Shown piece by piece: positions 8,408 to 16,834 of a stretch of DNA of 64,000 nucleotides. The stretch is from Sphingomonas sp. PL-96 (lineage in GTDB: Bacteria; Pseudomonadota; Alphaproteobacteria; Sphingomonadales; Sphingomonadaceae): assembly GCF_020707215.1 (NCBI RefSeq), contig NZ_JAJFET010000006.1, positions 62,001 through 126,000 on the forward strand. Direction: 5' to 3'. The position numbers were made by a program, and so were the translations under genes. Under the pieces are notes generated by a model. The model was not told the DNA's origin, did not search any database, and was given only the letters and a program-made list of their open reading frames with translations. The stretch's first letter is position 1. The number at the start of each line of letters is the position of its first letter.

Positions 8408-9772
8408 TCACGCGCGACCGGTGCCGCTGATCCGCCCGACCCGGACGCCGCCGATCGCGAGCAGCAGCGCGGCCGCGATCAGCAGCGCCAGCAGCGACGC
8501 ACTCGGAAGCGAGCCCGACGGAGCGCGTGGCGTGTACGCCGGGATCCGGTCGAAATCGGCGCGGGTGAACGGCCGGTCGGCGAACAGATAAGGATAGAAG
8601 AAGCGCCGCAGCCGATCGTGGAACGCGGCGATGCTGTCCTGATAGGCGAACTGGCCGAACGGATCGGTGTCGGCGATGCGGTGCAGCACGCCCTGTGCCG
8701 CGACCCCGGGCAGGATCGTGCCGGCGCGCGCAGTCCAGGTCTCGCGCGCGGTCAGGCTGGCGCGATAGGCGGCGGCGTCCCCCGCGACCGCCTCGTCACC
8801 GACCTGGTGCATGGCGAAATACCACTTCCAGTGGAATCGGCCTTCGAATCCCTCGCGCCCGCGCCACTCGGGATGGCGGACAAAGAAGCGTGCGAAGGTG
8901 TCGGCCTTCGAAGTGTCCCACCCGTGGTGGACGATCTCACGCTGGGCGAGCGTCACGTCGATGCCCTTGCCCGTCGGGATGGCGCGCGCGATCGCCGCAT
9001 TGGCGAGCGTCGGGAACACCAGGGTGAGCAGGATCCAGCAGCCGATCAGCGACGCCGCCGCGGTGGCGGACGCCCGCACGATGCTGCCGACCAGCAGCGC
9101 CACACCGAACCAGAAGCCGAGGTAGAGGGCCGCCGCCAGCAGCATCGCCACCGCACCCCCTACGGGCGCGGTCGTGACCAGCGCGCCGACCAGGAACGGC
9201 AGCGACACTGCCCCGAAGCTAAGGGCGAAGCGCAGCCCGATCCGCCGCCGCCACAGGCCACGCCCGGGCATCGACAGCAGGAGGCGGAGGCGCCCGCCCT
9301 CGCGCTCGCCGGTGACCAGGTCATGGCTAAGGGCGATCACGATCACCGGGGCGAGGTAGACGAGCACGAACGCCCAGTCGAAGACGCCGGGCAGTGCCAG
9401 CTCGGCGTTGATCGCCTCTGCATCATAGAGCTGCTGTTGCAGCCCCAGGGCGCGGACGCGCAGCACGAACGGCTGGATGTCGCGCTGGCCGATCGCAGCA
9501 AAGGCGAGCAGCGGGGGTGCGTCATGGGTGAGGAGGAAGCTGTAATAGGCGGCGTAGCCCGCATCGCCGTCCGGCTTTCCGTACGCATCGGCGACGGCGG
9601 CGAAGTCGCGTGCCTGCTCGGCCGTGACGCGGGCGATCGTCGCCTCCTGCCTCTCCATCTGCGCGATGCCGGACCAGACGGCGAGCGAGGACAGTGCCAG
9701 CAGAAGCGCAAGCGCAAGGACCCCGAGCGGCGAGCGCAGGATCAGGCGGAGTTCGGCACGAACACGGCTCAC
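8408..9772 (-). CDS. ABC-2 type exporter permease, second subunit (DUF3526-like)
   Basis: The 454-residue membrane protein has one N-terminal TM segment (LGVLALALLLALSSLAVWSG), a long extracytoplasmic region of about 110 residues, then a block of about five TM segments (FVLVYLAPVIVIALSHDLV onward), another soluble stretch and a final TM near the C-terminus. The EREGGRLRLLLSMPGRG element after the second TM is the coupling region of ABC-2 permeases. The start is set at GTG 9772 because GTGA overlaps the TGA of the upstream permease (9771-9769); an ATG farther upstream would run into that gene. It works with the two genes before it in the operon. The large extracytoplasmic loop resembles the DUF3526 group. 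The substrate is unknown. Confidence 0.83.
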   Translation of the reverse strand: MSRVRAELRLILRSPLGVLALALLLALSSLAVWSGIAQMERQEATIARVTAEQARDFAAVADAYGKPDGDAGYAAYYSFLLTHDAPPLLAFAAIGQRDIQPFVLRVRALGLQQQLYDAEAINAELALPGVFDWAFVLVYLAPVIVIALSHDLVTGEREGGRLRLLLSMPGRGLWRRRIGLRFALSFGAVSLPFLVGALVTTAPVGGAVAMLLAAALYLGFWFGVALLVGSIVRASATAAASLIGCWILLTLVFPTLANAAIARAIPTGKGIDVTLAQREIVHHGWDTSKADTFARFFVRHPEWRGREGFEGRFHWKWYFAMHQVGDEAVAGDAAAYRASLTARETWTARAGTILPGVAAQGVLHRIADTDPFGQFAYQDSIAAFHDRLRRFFYPYLFADRPFTRADFDRIPAYTPRAPSGSLPSASLLALLIAAALLLAIGGVRVGRISGTGRA

Positions 9773-11190
9773 TGGGCAACCTTTCCGATGCGTCGGGCGG
9801 CAAGCGCCGCCAATATGCCCAGGCCGACCAGCCATCCGAGCAGGACGGCAAGGCTCCACCCGATCGTGTCCGGTTCGGCGCGCAGGGGGTCATGCGGGCG
9901 ATAGGCGAAGCGCGGCACCCGCTTCCAATTTTCGGCCGACACGCGCGGATCTTCCCCGCCGATGTGCGGGATCAGCTCGGCCTGCATGCGATTGAGCGTC
10001 TGGACGAAGCGATAGCGAAACGTCTCGGCCTGGTTGAGGAAGTCGAGATGCGCGGCAGGGCCGCTGGCGGTCAGCGTCATCGACAGCTGGCGCATGGCGA
10101 TCAGCGGGCTGACGGCGGCAAAGCCGTGCACGAAGCGGTTCTGCGTCGCCTCGCGCGCGGCGATGTCTGCCGCGGCACGGGCATAGAGCTCGGTGGACAG
10201 GCGTTCGCCCTCCATGCCGACCAGCCCGGCATATTGCACCGGCAGGTCTTCCACCCGCGTCACGCCGTAGCGCGCCAACGTGCGTCGCTTGAAATCGGCA
10301 AAATAAGGGTCGTCGGGGTTGTGGCTGTCGCCGATGCTGGCGAGGTCGCGGTGCAGCGCCACCTCGGTCTCGATGCGGGTCGGCAAGGTGGCGCGGCTCG
10401 TCGCCACTTCGGGCAGGGCGCGGGGCAGCAAGATCACGCCCACCATCCACAGCCCGATCAAGGCCGCCAAGGCATCGCGCGAGCGCCGTGCCCATGTCGA
10501 AACGAGCACCGACAAAAGCGCCCAGAGCAGCAGCCAGGCGGCATAGCCCAGGATCAGCAGCAGCGTAGCGCCCCAGGGGGCTGCGCCCGTGGCCGCAAAG
10601 CCCAGCAACACGGCAAAGGCGGGCACCCCGATCGCGAGCGCCACCACGCCGTGGCCGAGCAGCTTGCCGGCGAGCAGCGTGCGCCCGCGGACCCCTTGAG
10701 CGAGCAGCAGGCGCAGCGTGCCGCGCTCGCGCTCCCGCGCGACGCTGGTAAAGCCAAGGAAGATCAGCAGCAGCGGCGCCAGCGTCTGGAGCACGAACGC
10801 CGGGGTCAGCTGCCCGAAGCGCAGCAGCAGCGACGACTGGCGCGCCTCGGCAAAGTTGGCGCTGTTCTGGCGATGGCCTTCCAGGAAAATGGTGTTGCCG
10901 GTGTAGCTGTCGACGCCTGCGTCGAAGAAGGCGAGGGGCGCGATCGGCCGGAATACGAACTGGCCGTAATGGACCATGCGGTGCGGGTGGCGGTCGGGCT
11001 GGCGATCGAACTCCGCATCGACGCTCGCCTGATAGCGGGCGCGATCCGCCTCGATCCGCGCGCGCCGTTCCAGGCTGACAAAGCTCGCCACCAGCACCAG
11101 CGCGACCAGGAGCACGGTCGCGATCACGCCGGCGCGGTTGCGCAGCAGCCCGCGCCACTCCTCGCGCGCGATCCGCGTCGCGGCACTCAT
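9769..11190 (-). CDS. ABC-2 type exporter permease, first subunit (DUF3526-like)
   Basis: The 473-residue protein is organised like its downstream partner: TM1 (VIATVLLVALVLVASFVSL), a long polar extracytoplasmic loop, TM segments with the ARERERGTLRLLLAQG coupling motif, a second soluble region and a last TM before RRIGKVAQ. The two permeases look like a duplicated pair forming a heterodimer. The ATG at 11190 overlaps the stop of the ATPase gene by four bases (ATGA). A much longer open frame extends upstream, but it only shadows the ATPase gene. The transported molecule is unknown. Confidence 0.83.
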   Translation of the reverse strand: MSAATRIAREEWRGLLRNRAGVIATVLLVALVLVASFVSLERRARIEADRARYQASVDAEFDRQPDRHPHRMVHYGQFVFRPIAPLAFFDAGVDSYTGNTIFLEGHRQNSANFAEARQSSLLLRFGQLTPAFVLQTLAPLLLIFLGFTSVARERERGTLRLLLAQGVRGRTLLAGKLLGHGVVALAIGVPAFAVLLGFAATGAAPWGATLLLILGYAAWLLLWALLSVLVSTWARRSRDALAALIGLWMVGVILLPRALPEVATSRATLPTRIETEVALHRDLASIGDSHNPDDPYFADFKRRTLARYGVTRVEDLPVQYAGLVGMEGERLSTELYARAAADIAAREATQNRFVHGFAAVSPLIAMRQLSMTLTASGPAAHLDFLNQAETFRYRFVQTLNRMQAELIPHIGGEDPRVSAENWKRVPRFAYRPHDPLRAEPDTIGWSLAVLLGWLVGLGILAALAARRIGKVAQ

Positions 11191-11936
11191 GCAGGCACCT
11201 GCGGATGCGCATAGCGCGCGTGCAGCGCGTTTAGGTCGAACCGCGTATCGCCGACGGCCGCCACTCGCTCTTCCTCGATCCGGCCTGCCGACAGGAAGCC
11301 GATGCGATCGGCGATGTCGACGGCGCTCAACAAATCGTGAGTCACCATCAGGATGGCGACGTCGCGCGCCCGTGCGGTGGCGAGCAGGCGGTTGAACTCC
11401 AGCGTCGCCTGCGGATCGAGGCCGGAGGTCGGTTCGTCGAGCAGCAGCACCGGCACATGCCGCGCCAGCGCCAGCGCGATCGCGACCTTTTGCCGCATGC
11501 CCTTGGAAAAGCCGCCGACGCGCTTGTCCCAGGCGTGGCGCGGCAGCCCCACCGCGTCGAGCGCCGGGTCGATCACCGCGTCCCGCCCGCGCTCGGCATC
11601 GGCGAGGCCCAGGAAATAGTCGACGTTCTCGCGCGCGCTCAGATGATCGTAGAGCGCGACGCTTTCCGGCACATAGGCGAGCAGCGCACGTGCCTGGGCT
11701 GCTTGCGTGACCGGATCGATGCCGCAGATCCGGACCGTGCCCGCTGCGGGCTTCAGGAAGCCGAGCAGCGTGTTGAGCGTGGTCGACTTGCCGGCACCAT
11801 TGCCGCCCAGCAGCGCATAGACTTCGCCCCTGCCCACGGTGAGGTCGAGGTCGCGCAGCACCATGCGATCGCCATAGCTGTGGCGCACCCCGCGGATCGC
11901 AATGGCTGGCTCGGAAGCGGGAATGGTGTCGATCAA
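11187..11936 (-). CDS. ABC transporter ATP-binding subunit
   Basis: This single-domain ABC ATPase of 249 residues has Walker A GGNGAGKST, a Q-loop region, the signature VGGFSKGMRQKVAIALAL (FSKGM type, common in ABC-2 exporters), Walker B VLLLDEPTSGLD and the H-loop VTHD. It should energise the two permeases that follow with ATGA and GTGA overlaps. I prefer the TTG at 11936, which has AAAGGGC seven bases upstream and leaves 110 bases to the divergent receptor. An ATG at 11996 also has an AGGG at good spacing and would add 20 residues without resemblance to the family. Confidence 0.88.
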   Translation of the reverse strand: MIDTIPASEPAIAIRGVRHSYGDRMVLRDLDLTVGRGEVYALLGGNGAGKSTTLNTLLGFLKPAAGTVRICGIDPVTQAAQARALLAYVPESVALYDHLSARENVDYFLGLADAERGRDAVIDPALDAVGLPRHAWDKRVGGFSKGMRQKVAIALALARHVPVLLLDEPTSGLDPQATLEFNRLLATARARDVAILMVTHDLLSAVDIADRIGFLSAGRIEEERVAAVGDTRFDLNALHARYAHPQVPA

Positions 11937-12046
11937 CGGTTCGCCCTTTTTCGATCTTGCGCTGCAGCACGTCGCCTTTATGAGACGGTGTAACATGACG
12001 CAACCCTGTCGCAGAGGCAGGGGCGGATCAGCTAAATGGGGGAAGT

Positions 12047-14164
12047 ATGCGCAACGTTCGGGCGGTTACGCGGGCTGGCGTACGCTGGGGATCCGCGTCG
12101 ACGCTGGCACTGCTGGCAGGGTTCGCGCCAGCTGCCGCACAGGAAGTGGCGGGCGAGGATCCGGCCGAAGCGCGGAAGCACCGGCACGACACCGTCGATG
12201 ACATCGTCGTGCTCGGCCGTCGCCGGATCGATCGCGTCAACGGATCCGACGTGGTCACCGAACGCATGTCGCAGGCGAGCATCGCGCTCGATCGCGCGAT
12301 CCTGGACGACTATGGCGTGCGCCGGCTTTCAGATGCGCTGGAGTTGGTCAGCGGCATTTCGCAGCAGAACAACCTGGGCGGGCTGCGCGACAACTACGCC
12401 ATCCGCGGGTTCCTGGGCACGCCGGATACGGGGGCGGAGTATTTCGTCGACGGCTTCCTGGCGAACCGCGGCTTCGGCCCGCCGCGCGATCCTGCCAATG
12501 TCGAGCGGATCGAAGTGCTGAAAGGGCCGGTCGGCGCGGTGTTCGGCTCGGTGGACCCGGCCGGTGTCGTGAATGTGATCACCAAGAAGCCGCAGTTCCG
12601 TACCGGCGGAAGCCTCACCGCCAGCGCCGGCTCCTTTGGCACCTATCGGCTTGAGGGGGACGTGGAATCGCTGCTCGATCCCAGCCTGTCGATCCGGCTG
12701 GTGGGTGCCATCGAGAACAGCGACGGCTTCCGCGATCATGTCGATCTTCGCCGCCGCCTGTTCGCGCCATCGGTCAGCTGGCGACCCGCCGAGGGGACGA
12801 CGCTGACCTATCAGGGCGAGTATATCGAGTATCGTTCGCCCTTCGACCGCGGCATCCCCGCGATCGGCGACGATGCCGAGGCGGTTCCGCGCGAGACGTT
12901 CCTGGGCGAGCCGGCGGATGGCCGCGTCGCTTCCACCAACTGGCGGCACGAACTCACCCTGGAGCAGGATCTGGGCGGCGGCTGGTCGCTGGTGGGCGGT
13001 GGCGCCTATCGCGACGGCCGCATCCATGGCTTTTCCACCGAGGCTTCTACGCTGCTGGCGGACGGCACGATGCGGCGGCAGCGCCGCCTGCGCGACTGGA
13101 ACCTCACCGACTGGTCGGCGCGTGCCGAGGTCCGGGGCACGGTGGAAGCGTTCGGAACGCATCGCCCGAGTGTGGGCGCGACCTTCTACCACCTGGATTT
13201 CTCGACCTATCAGGAGCGGTTCCGGCCGACCGCGGACCAGCCCTATCCGATCGACGTCTTCAACCCCGTCTACGGCGGCACTGCCGGCCCGCTGGTGCCG
13301 TTCACGGTTACCGACGAGCGGCGCAAGGCGGTCGCCCTGTACGCACAGGACATGTGGGAGGTCACCGACTCCCTCAGCGTCGTCGGCGGGATGCGGTACG
13401 AGCATCTGAAGCAGACCATCGACAATCTGCGCACGGGGCAGCTCAGCCGCCTGAAGCGCAACCCGCTCGAGTTCCGCGCCGGCGTGCGCTACCGGCCCGA
13501 CCCCCGCTTCGCCTTTCACGCCAACTGGGGCGAGGGCTTTCGCCCCAACTCCAGCGTGGGACGGGAGGGCAATGCCTTCGCGCCGGAAACCGGCAAGGGC
13601 TATGAGGTTGGCGCCAAGCTGGTGCTGGATGCATTCCGCGCCGGCGTCAGCTGGTTCAGTGTGTCGAAGCGCAACATCCTGGCGACCGATCCGCTCGACG
13701 TGAACTTCCTTGCGACCGTTGGCCGCATCCGTTCGCGCGGCGTGGAGGTCGATGGCGAAATCGACCTTGCCGAAGGCGTCCGGCTGATCGGCAACTATGC
13801 CTATACGGATGCGGAGGCGCGCGATCCGGCCTTTCCGAGCGCGGATGTCCTCAACGTGCCGCGCCACTCAGGCACGCTGCAATTGTTCGCCAGCCTGCCC
13901 GTCGCGGGCCGCGACCTCGACCTCAGTGCGGGCGGCACCTATGTCGGCCCGCGCGCAGCGGCGCTGGACGGTGGCAGCCTGCGCCTGGACGGCTATTTCA
14001 AGGCAAAGGCGAGTGCGGCATTCCCGCTCACCGACCGCCTGACCGCGCGCGTCGAGGTCGATAACCTCCTCGACCAGACCTATGCGCAGAGCAGCTACAG
14101 CGCGCTGTGGATCTATCCGGGCGCACCGCGGTCGGTGCTCGGGTCGCTGACCATGCGCTTCTAG
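12047..14164 (+). CDS. TonB-dependent siderophore-type receptor
   Basis: The 705-residue outer-membrane receptor has a signal peptide to about residue 32 (FAPAAAQ), a TonB box-like DDIVVLGRR, a plug with YAIRGF, VERIEVLKGPVGAVFGS and AGVVNVITKKP (hallmarks of ferrisiderophore receptors), and a 22-strand barrel ending with SLTMRF. Strong GGGGGAAGT precedes the ATG. It is divergent from the ABC exporter operon. The His-rich stretch KHRHD after the signal peptide is unusual. The likely role is uptake of a metal chelate, which the adjacent exporter might help to secrete or handle. Confidence 0.9.
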   Translation: MRNVRAVTRAGVRWGSASTLALLAGFAPAAAQEVAGEDPAEARKHRHDTVDDIVVLGRRRIDRVNGSDVVTERMSQASIALDRAILDDYGVRRLSDALELVSGISQQNNLGGLRDNYAIRGFLGTPDTGAEYFVDGFLANRGFGPPRDPANVERIEVLKGPVGAVFGSVDPAGVVNVITKKPQFRTGGSLTASAGSFGTYRLEGDVESLLDPSLSIRLVGAIENSDGFRDHVDLRRRLFAPSVSWRPAEGTTLTYQGEYIEYRSPFDRGIPAIGDDAEAVPRETFLGEPADGRVASTNWRHELTLEQDLGGGWSLVGGGAYRDGRIHGFSTEASTLLADGTMRRQRRLRDWNLTDWSARAEVRGTVEAFGTHRPSVGATFYHLDFSTYQERFRPTADQPYPIDVFNPVYGGTAGPLVPFTVTDERRKAVALYAQDMWEVTDSLSVVGGMRYEHLKQTIDNLRTGQLSRLKRNPLEFRAGVRYRPDPRFAFHANWGEGFRPNSSVGREGNAFAPETGKGYEVGAKLVLDAFRAGVSWFSVSKRNILATDPLDVNFLATVGRIRSRGVEVDGEIDLAEGVRLIGNYAYTDAEARDPAFPSADVLNVPRHSGTLQLFASLPVAGRDLDLSAGGTYVGPRAAALDGGSLRLDGYFKAKASAAFPLTDRLTARVEVDNLLDQTYAQSSYSALWIYPGAPRSVLGSLTMRF

Positions 14165-14170
14165 GAACGA

Positions 14171-14204
14171 GGCAGGGCGGTGACGCGAAGGCCGCCGCCC
14201 TGCC
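14171..14204. terminator. Bidirectional terminator hairpin
   Basis: The 10-bp stem GGCAGGGCGG (14171-14180) pairs perfectly with CCGCCCTGCC (14195-14204) around a 14-base loop. It lies between the stops of the convergent receptor (14164) and M1 peptidase (14211). Confidence 0.7.
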
Positions 14205-14210
14205 ATACGC

Positions 14211-16061
14211 TTACTTCAGCAGCTGTTCGATCGCAGCGGCGGTCACCGGATGATAGCCGGTGCGCGCCTTGGCAAAGGTGCGCCGGGCGATCGGCATGCC
14301 CCAGTCGCTCTGCTCCTTCAGCGCGCGATAGACCGGCATGATCAGCAGGCCACGCCCGACGCTGGGCAGGAACTGCTCGGTGGAGGCGACGGCCGGCTGG
14401 TAGCGGTTCTGGATGGCGAGCACGAGCCAGGCGGAGCGGACATAGGCGTTGGTCGACTGTGACAGGCCGAACGTCCGGTCGAGCTCGGCCAGGCGCGCAG
14501 GCGTCTGGCGGCGGGGCAGGCCGTTCAGGAAGCGCAGCCACTCCTGCGTCGACCAGCCGCCGGCATCGACGGAGGCAATCGGCGCGCCGGCATTCACCCG
14601 CTCCAGAAGCTGGTCGATCTTCGCCAGCGTCGCCGACTTCACATGCACCGCGTTGCTGGGAAGCCCCGGCTGGTACACCCAGGCGTCGAGCTGGAGCTTC
14701 TGCTCCAGCGCCGCATCGCCCTTGATCAGGTTCGCGCGCAGGTCCTTCAGGAAGTTGGCGCTGGTCTGCGGCTGAAAGGCGTGGCGGTCGAAATAGGAGC
14801 GCAGATAGGCGTCCCACGCCTCCCGCCCGACCGTCACCTCGATGGTGCGCAGGAAGGTCGAACCCTTGGTATAGTCGAGCTGGCCATAGGTACCTTCAGG
14901 ATCGCCGTGCAGCCGGGTCTGCTCGGGCTTTGCCTCCTTCAGGTCGCGCTGCAGGTCGTCCCACGACAGGTCTGCCAGCGTCGCCGCACGCTCCTTGCCA
15001 TAGAGCTTCTCGTCGATGCGGTTCTCGAAATAGGTGGTGAAGCCTTCGTTCAGCCAGCTGTCCGACCAGGTCGCGTTGGTGACGAGGTTGCCCGACCAGC
15101 TGTGCGCCAGCTCATGCGCGATCACGTCGACGTTGGACTTGTCGCCGGTGATGATCGTGGGCGTGGCAAAGGTGAGCGTCGGGTTTTCCATGCCGCCGAA
15201 CGGGAAGGAGGGCGGCAGGACCAGCACGTCGAACCGACCCCAGCGATAGTCGCCGTAGAGCGACTCCGCCGTGTCCACCATCTTGCCCGTGTCCGAAAGC
15301 TCGGTCGCCACCCGGTCAAGCTGACCCGGTTCGGTGAACACGCCGGTGCGGCCGTCGATGCCGCGAAAGTCGATGTCGCCCACCGCCAGCGCGATCAGAT
15401 AGGGCGGCACGTTGCGATCCATGCGGAAGCGGAAGCGGCGCTGGCCCTTGCCCGCCGGCTCCCCCTTCGGCGTCAGCCGCTCGCCGCTCATCACCGCGAC
15501 CAGATCGTCGGGGACGGTGATCGCGGCGCTCCAGCTCTGGCGGATGCCGGGGCTGTCCTGGGTCGGGATCCAGCTGCGGTTGTTGATCGCCTGCCCCTGG
15601 CTGAACAGATAGGGCTTGCGCTTGCCGGCGGTGAGTTCGGGCGCCAGCCAGCCGAGCGCGCGGGCATCGGCCTGCGAGCTATAGGTGATCACGATACGGC
15701 GCGCCTCGCCCATCGCCACCGTCAGCGGCGCGCCCTTGTAGGGGTCCTCGGCGCCGACCGTCCACTGGAGCGGCTTGCCGCCCGCGTCGGTGATGCGGGT
15801 GATCACCAGCCCCTTGTCGTCCAGCACGATCTCGCGCGCGTCGGGGCGAGCGAGAATGTCGAGCGTGGCGGTGCCGCGCATCGTGCGGCTGGCAAAATCC
15901 GCCGTCAGGTTCAGGTCGACGTGGGTGACGCGCGCGATTTCCGGCCGCGCATAGGTCAGCACGTCGCGTGCGTCCGGCGTCGTCAGGATCGGCGAGGGCT
16001 TGTCCGGCGCGGCCATGGCGGGCGCGGCGAGCAGGGCGGAGGCGAGAAGAAAGCGGCGCAT
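14211..16061 (-). CDS. M1 family metallo-aminopeptidase (leukotriene A4 hydrolase-like), secreted
   Basis: The 616-residue protein has a signal peptide (1-17, ending APAMA), the N-terminal beta-saddle domain and the gluzincin catalytic domain. The substrate motif GMEN is present (FPFGGMENPTLTF), as is zinc site H316-E-L-A-H320 with the third ligand Glu339 (WLNEGFTTYFENR). The helical C-terminal domain of the LTA4-hydrolase/aminopeptidase B group follows (SANFLKDLRANLIKG to the end). All catalytic residues are present. It probably trims N-terminal residues from peptides in the periplasm. It is third on the minus strand after a siderophore receptor and a DUF4198 protein, 102 bases behind the latter, so membership of that operon is uncertain. 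Confidence 0.93.
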   Translation of the reverse strand: MRRFLLASALLAAPAMAAPDKPSPILTTPDARDVLTYARPEIARVTHVDLNLTADFASRTMRGTATLDILARPDAREIVLDDKGLVITRITDAGGKPLQWTVGAEDPYKGAPLTVAMGEARRIVITYSSQADARALGWLAPELTAGKRKPYLFSQGQAINNRSWIPTQDSPGIRQSWSAAITVPDDLVAVMSGERLTPKGEPAGKGQRRFRFRMDRNVPPYLIALAVGDIDFRGIDGRTGVFTEPGQLDRVATELSDTGKMVDTAESLYGDYRWGRFDVLVLPPSFPFGGMENPTLTFATPTIITGDKSNVDVIAHELAHSWSGNLVTNATWSDSWLNEGFTTYFENRIDEKLYGKERAATLADLSWDDLQRDLKEAKPEQTRLHGDPEGTYGQLDYTKGSTFLRTIEVTVGREAWDAYLRSYFDRHAFQPQTSANFLKDLRANLIKGDAALEQKLQLDAWVYQPGLPSNAVHVKSATLAKIDQLLERVNAGAPIASVDAGGWSTQEWLRFLNGLPRRQTPARLAELDRTFGLSQSTNAYVRSAWLVLAIQNRYQPAVASTEQFLPSVGRGLLIMPVYRALKEQSDWGMPIARRTFAKARTGYHPVTAAAIEQLLK

Positions 16062-16163
16062 GGGGATCCACTATGCTGGTGAAGGCGGTTGTGTCGCCGC
16101 TGTCACCCATGCGCGCAAGGGCCATGCCGAGTTTGTCCGGCACGGCCCCCGGTTTGCAGCAAC

Positions 16164-16793
16164 TCAGCGTGCGACGTAGCTGATCGTCGTGATGCGGTGC
16201 AGTACGGCGACCGGCCCCGCCGGCGTAGTGTTTGCGCCTTCGTCCTTGAGGGCGGCGGTCAGCAGATAGCGACCCTTGGCAGCGGCCGGCACGGTGACTT
16301 CGCCCCTGGCATCGGTTGCAAGCTTGGTGGTTGCCTTGTCCGGCGCGATCGCCGTCACCTCGATCGCCGCCACCGGCTTGCCGTCGCGCACGAGGCGGAA
16401 GCGGTCGCCGCCGGGGGTCACGGGGACGAATTCGAACGGCAGCGCCGCACGCGTCTCGGTCCGACCAGCGCGCGCGTAATAGACCACCGATTCCTGCTTG
16501 CCGGGCTCTCCCCAGGGGGCGAACACGCTGTCGTCCCAGGCGCGCACGTCGCCTGCCGGGACGGCGGCTTCCAGATAGCCCGCCTTGCGGACCAGCGCCG
16601 CCTTGGGCGCGGCGAGCAGCTTGGGCGCCTTGAGCTTGGCGAACTCAGGATCGCCGCCCTCGGGCATCGCCTCGGCCGGTTCGCCCAGATAGATGCGCGC
16701 CGGGCCCGTGCCGTCGCGCTCGATCCAGACCTCATGCGCCTGGGCGGTTGCGGGCAGACCCGCCAGCAGCGCGGCGAACAGCATCTTCTTCAT
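16164..16793 (-). CDS. DUF4198-family periplasmic protein
   Basis: The 209-residue protein has a signal peptide ending in ATAQA and the conserved mature N-terminus HEVWIERD, typical of DUF4198/NikM-like proteins, in which the N-terminal His can bind a metal. A beta-rich body follows, including DDSVFAPWGEPGKQE and DARGEVTVPAAAKGRYLL. These proteins sit near metal-uptake receptors. The start at 16793 follows AAAGGGC at 16801-16807; the in-frame ATGs farther upstream lack this and precede the signal peptide. It lies 41 bases behind the siderophore receptor on the same strand, so the pair likely forms one transcript and handles the same metal or chelate. Confidence 0.82.
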   Translation of the reverse strand: MKKMLFAALLAGLPATAQAHEVWIERDGTGPARIYLGEPAEAMPEGGDPEFAKLKAPKLLAAPKAALVRKAGYLEAAVPAGDVRAWDDSVFAPWGEPGKQESVVYYARAGRTETRAALPFEFVPVTPGGDRFRLVRDGKPVAAIEVTAIAPDKATTKLATDARGEVTVPAAAKGRYLLTAALKDEGANTTPAGPVAVLHRITTISYVAR

Positions 16794-16834
16794 GGATTGC
16801 CCTTTCATGGAGCGGAGATGGAGGGAGGGGATGC

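Noticed and set aside
9769..12003. A single 744-codon frame joining ATPase region and permease, suggesting a fusion
   Set aside because: The first part reads the ATPase gene in the wrong frame; the permease starts at 11190 with an ATGA overlap.
11937..12046. Iron-regulator palindrome before the second siderophore receptor
   Set aside because: No inverted repeat like that at 19153-19171 is visible in this region.
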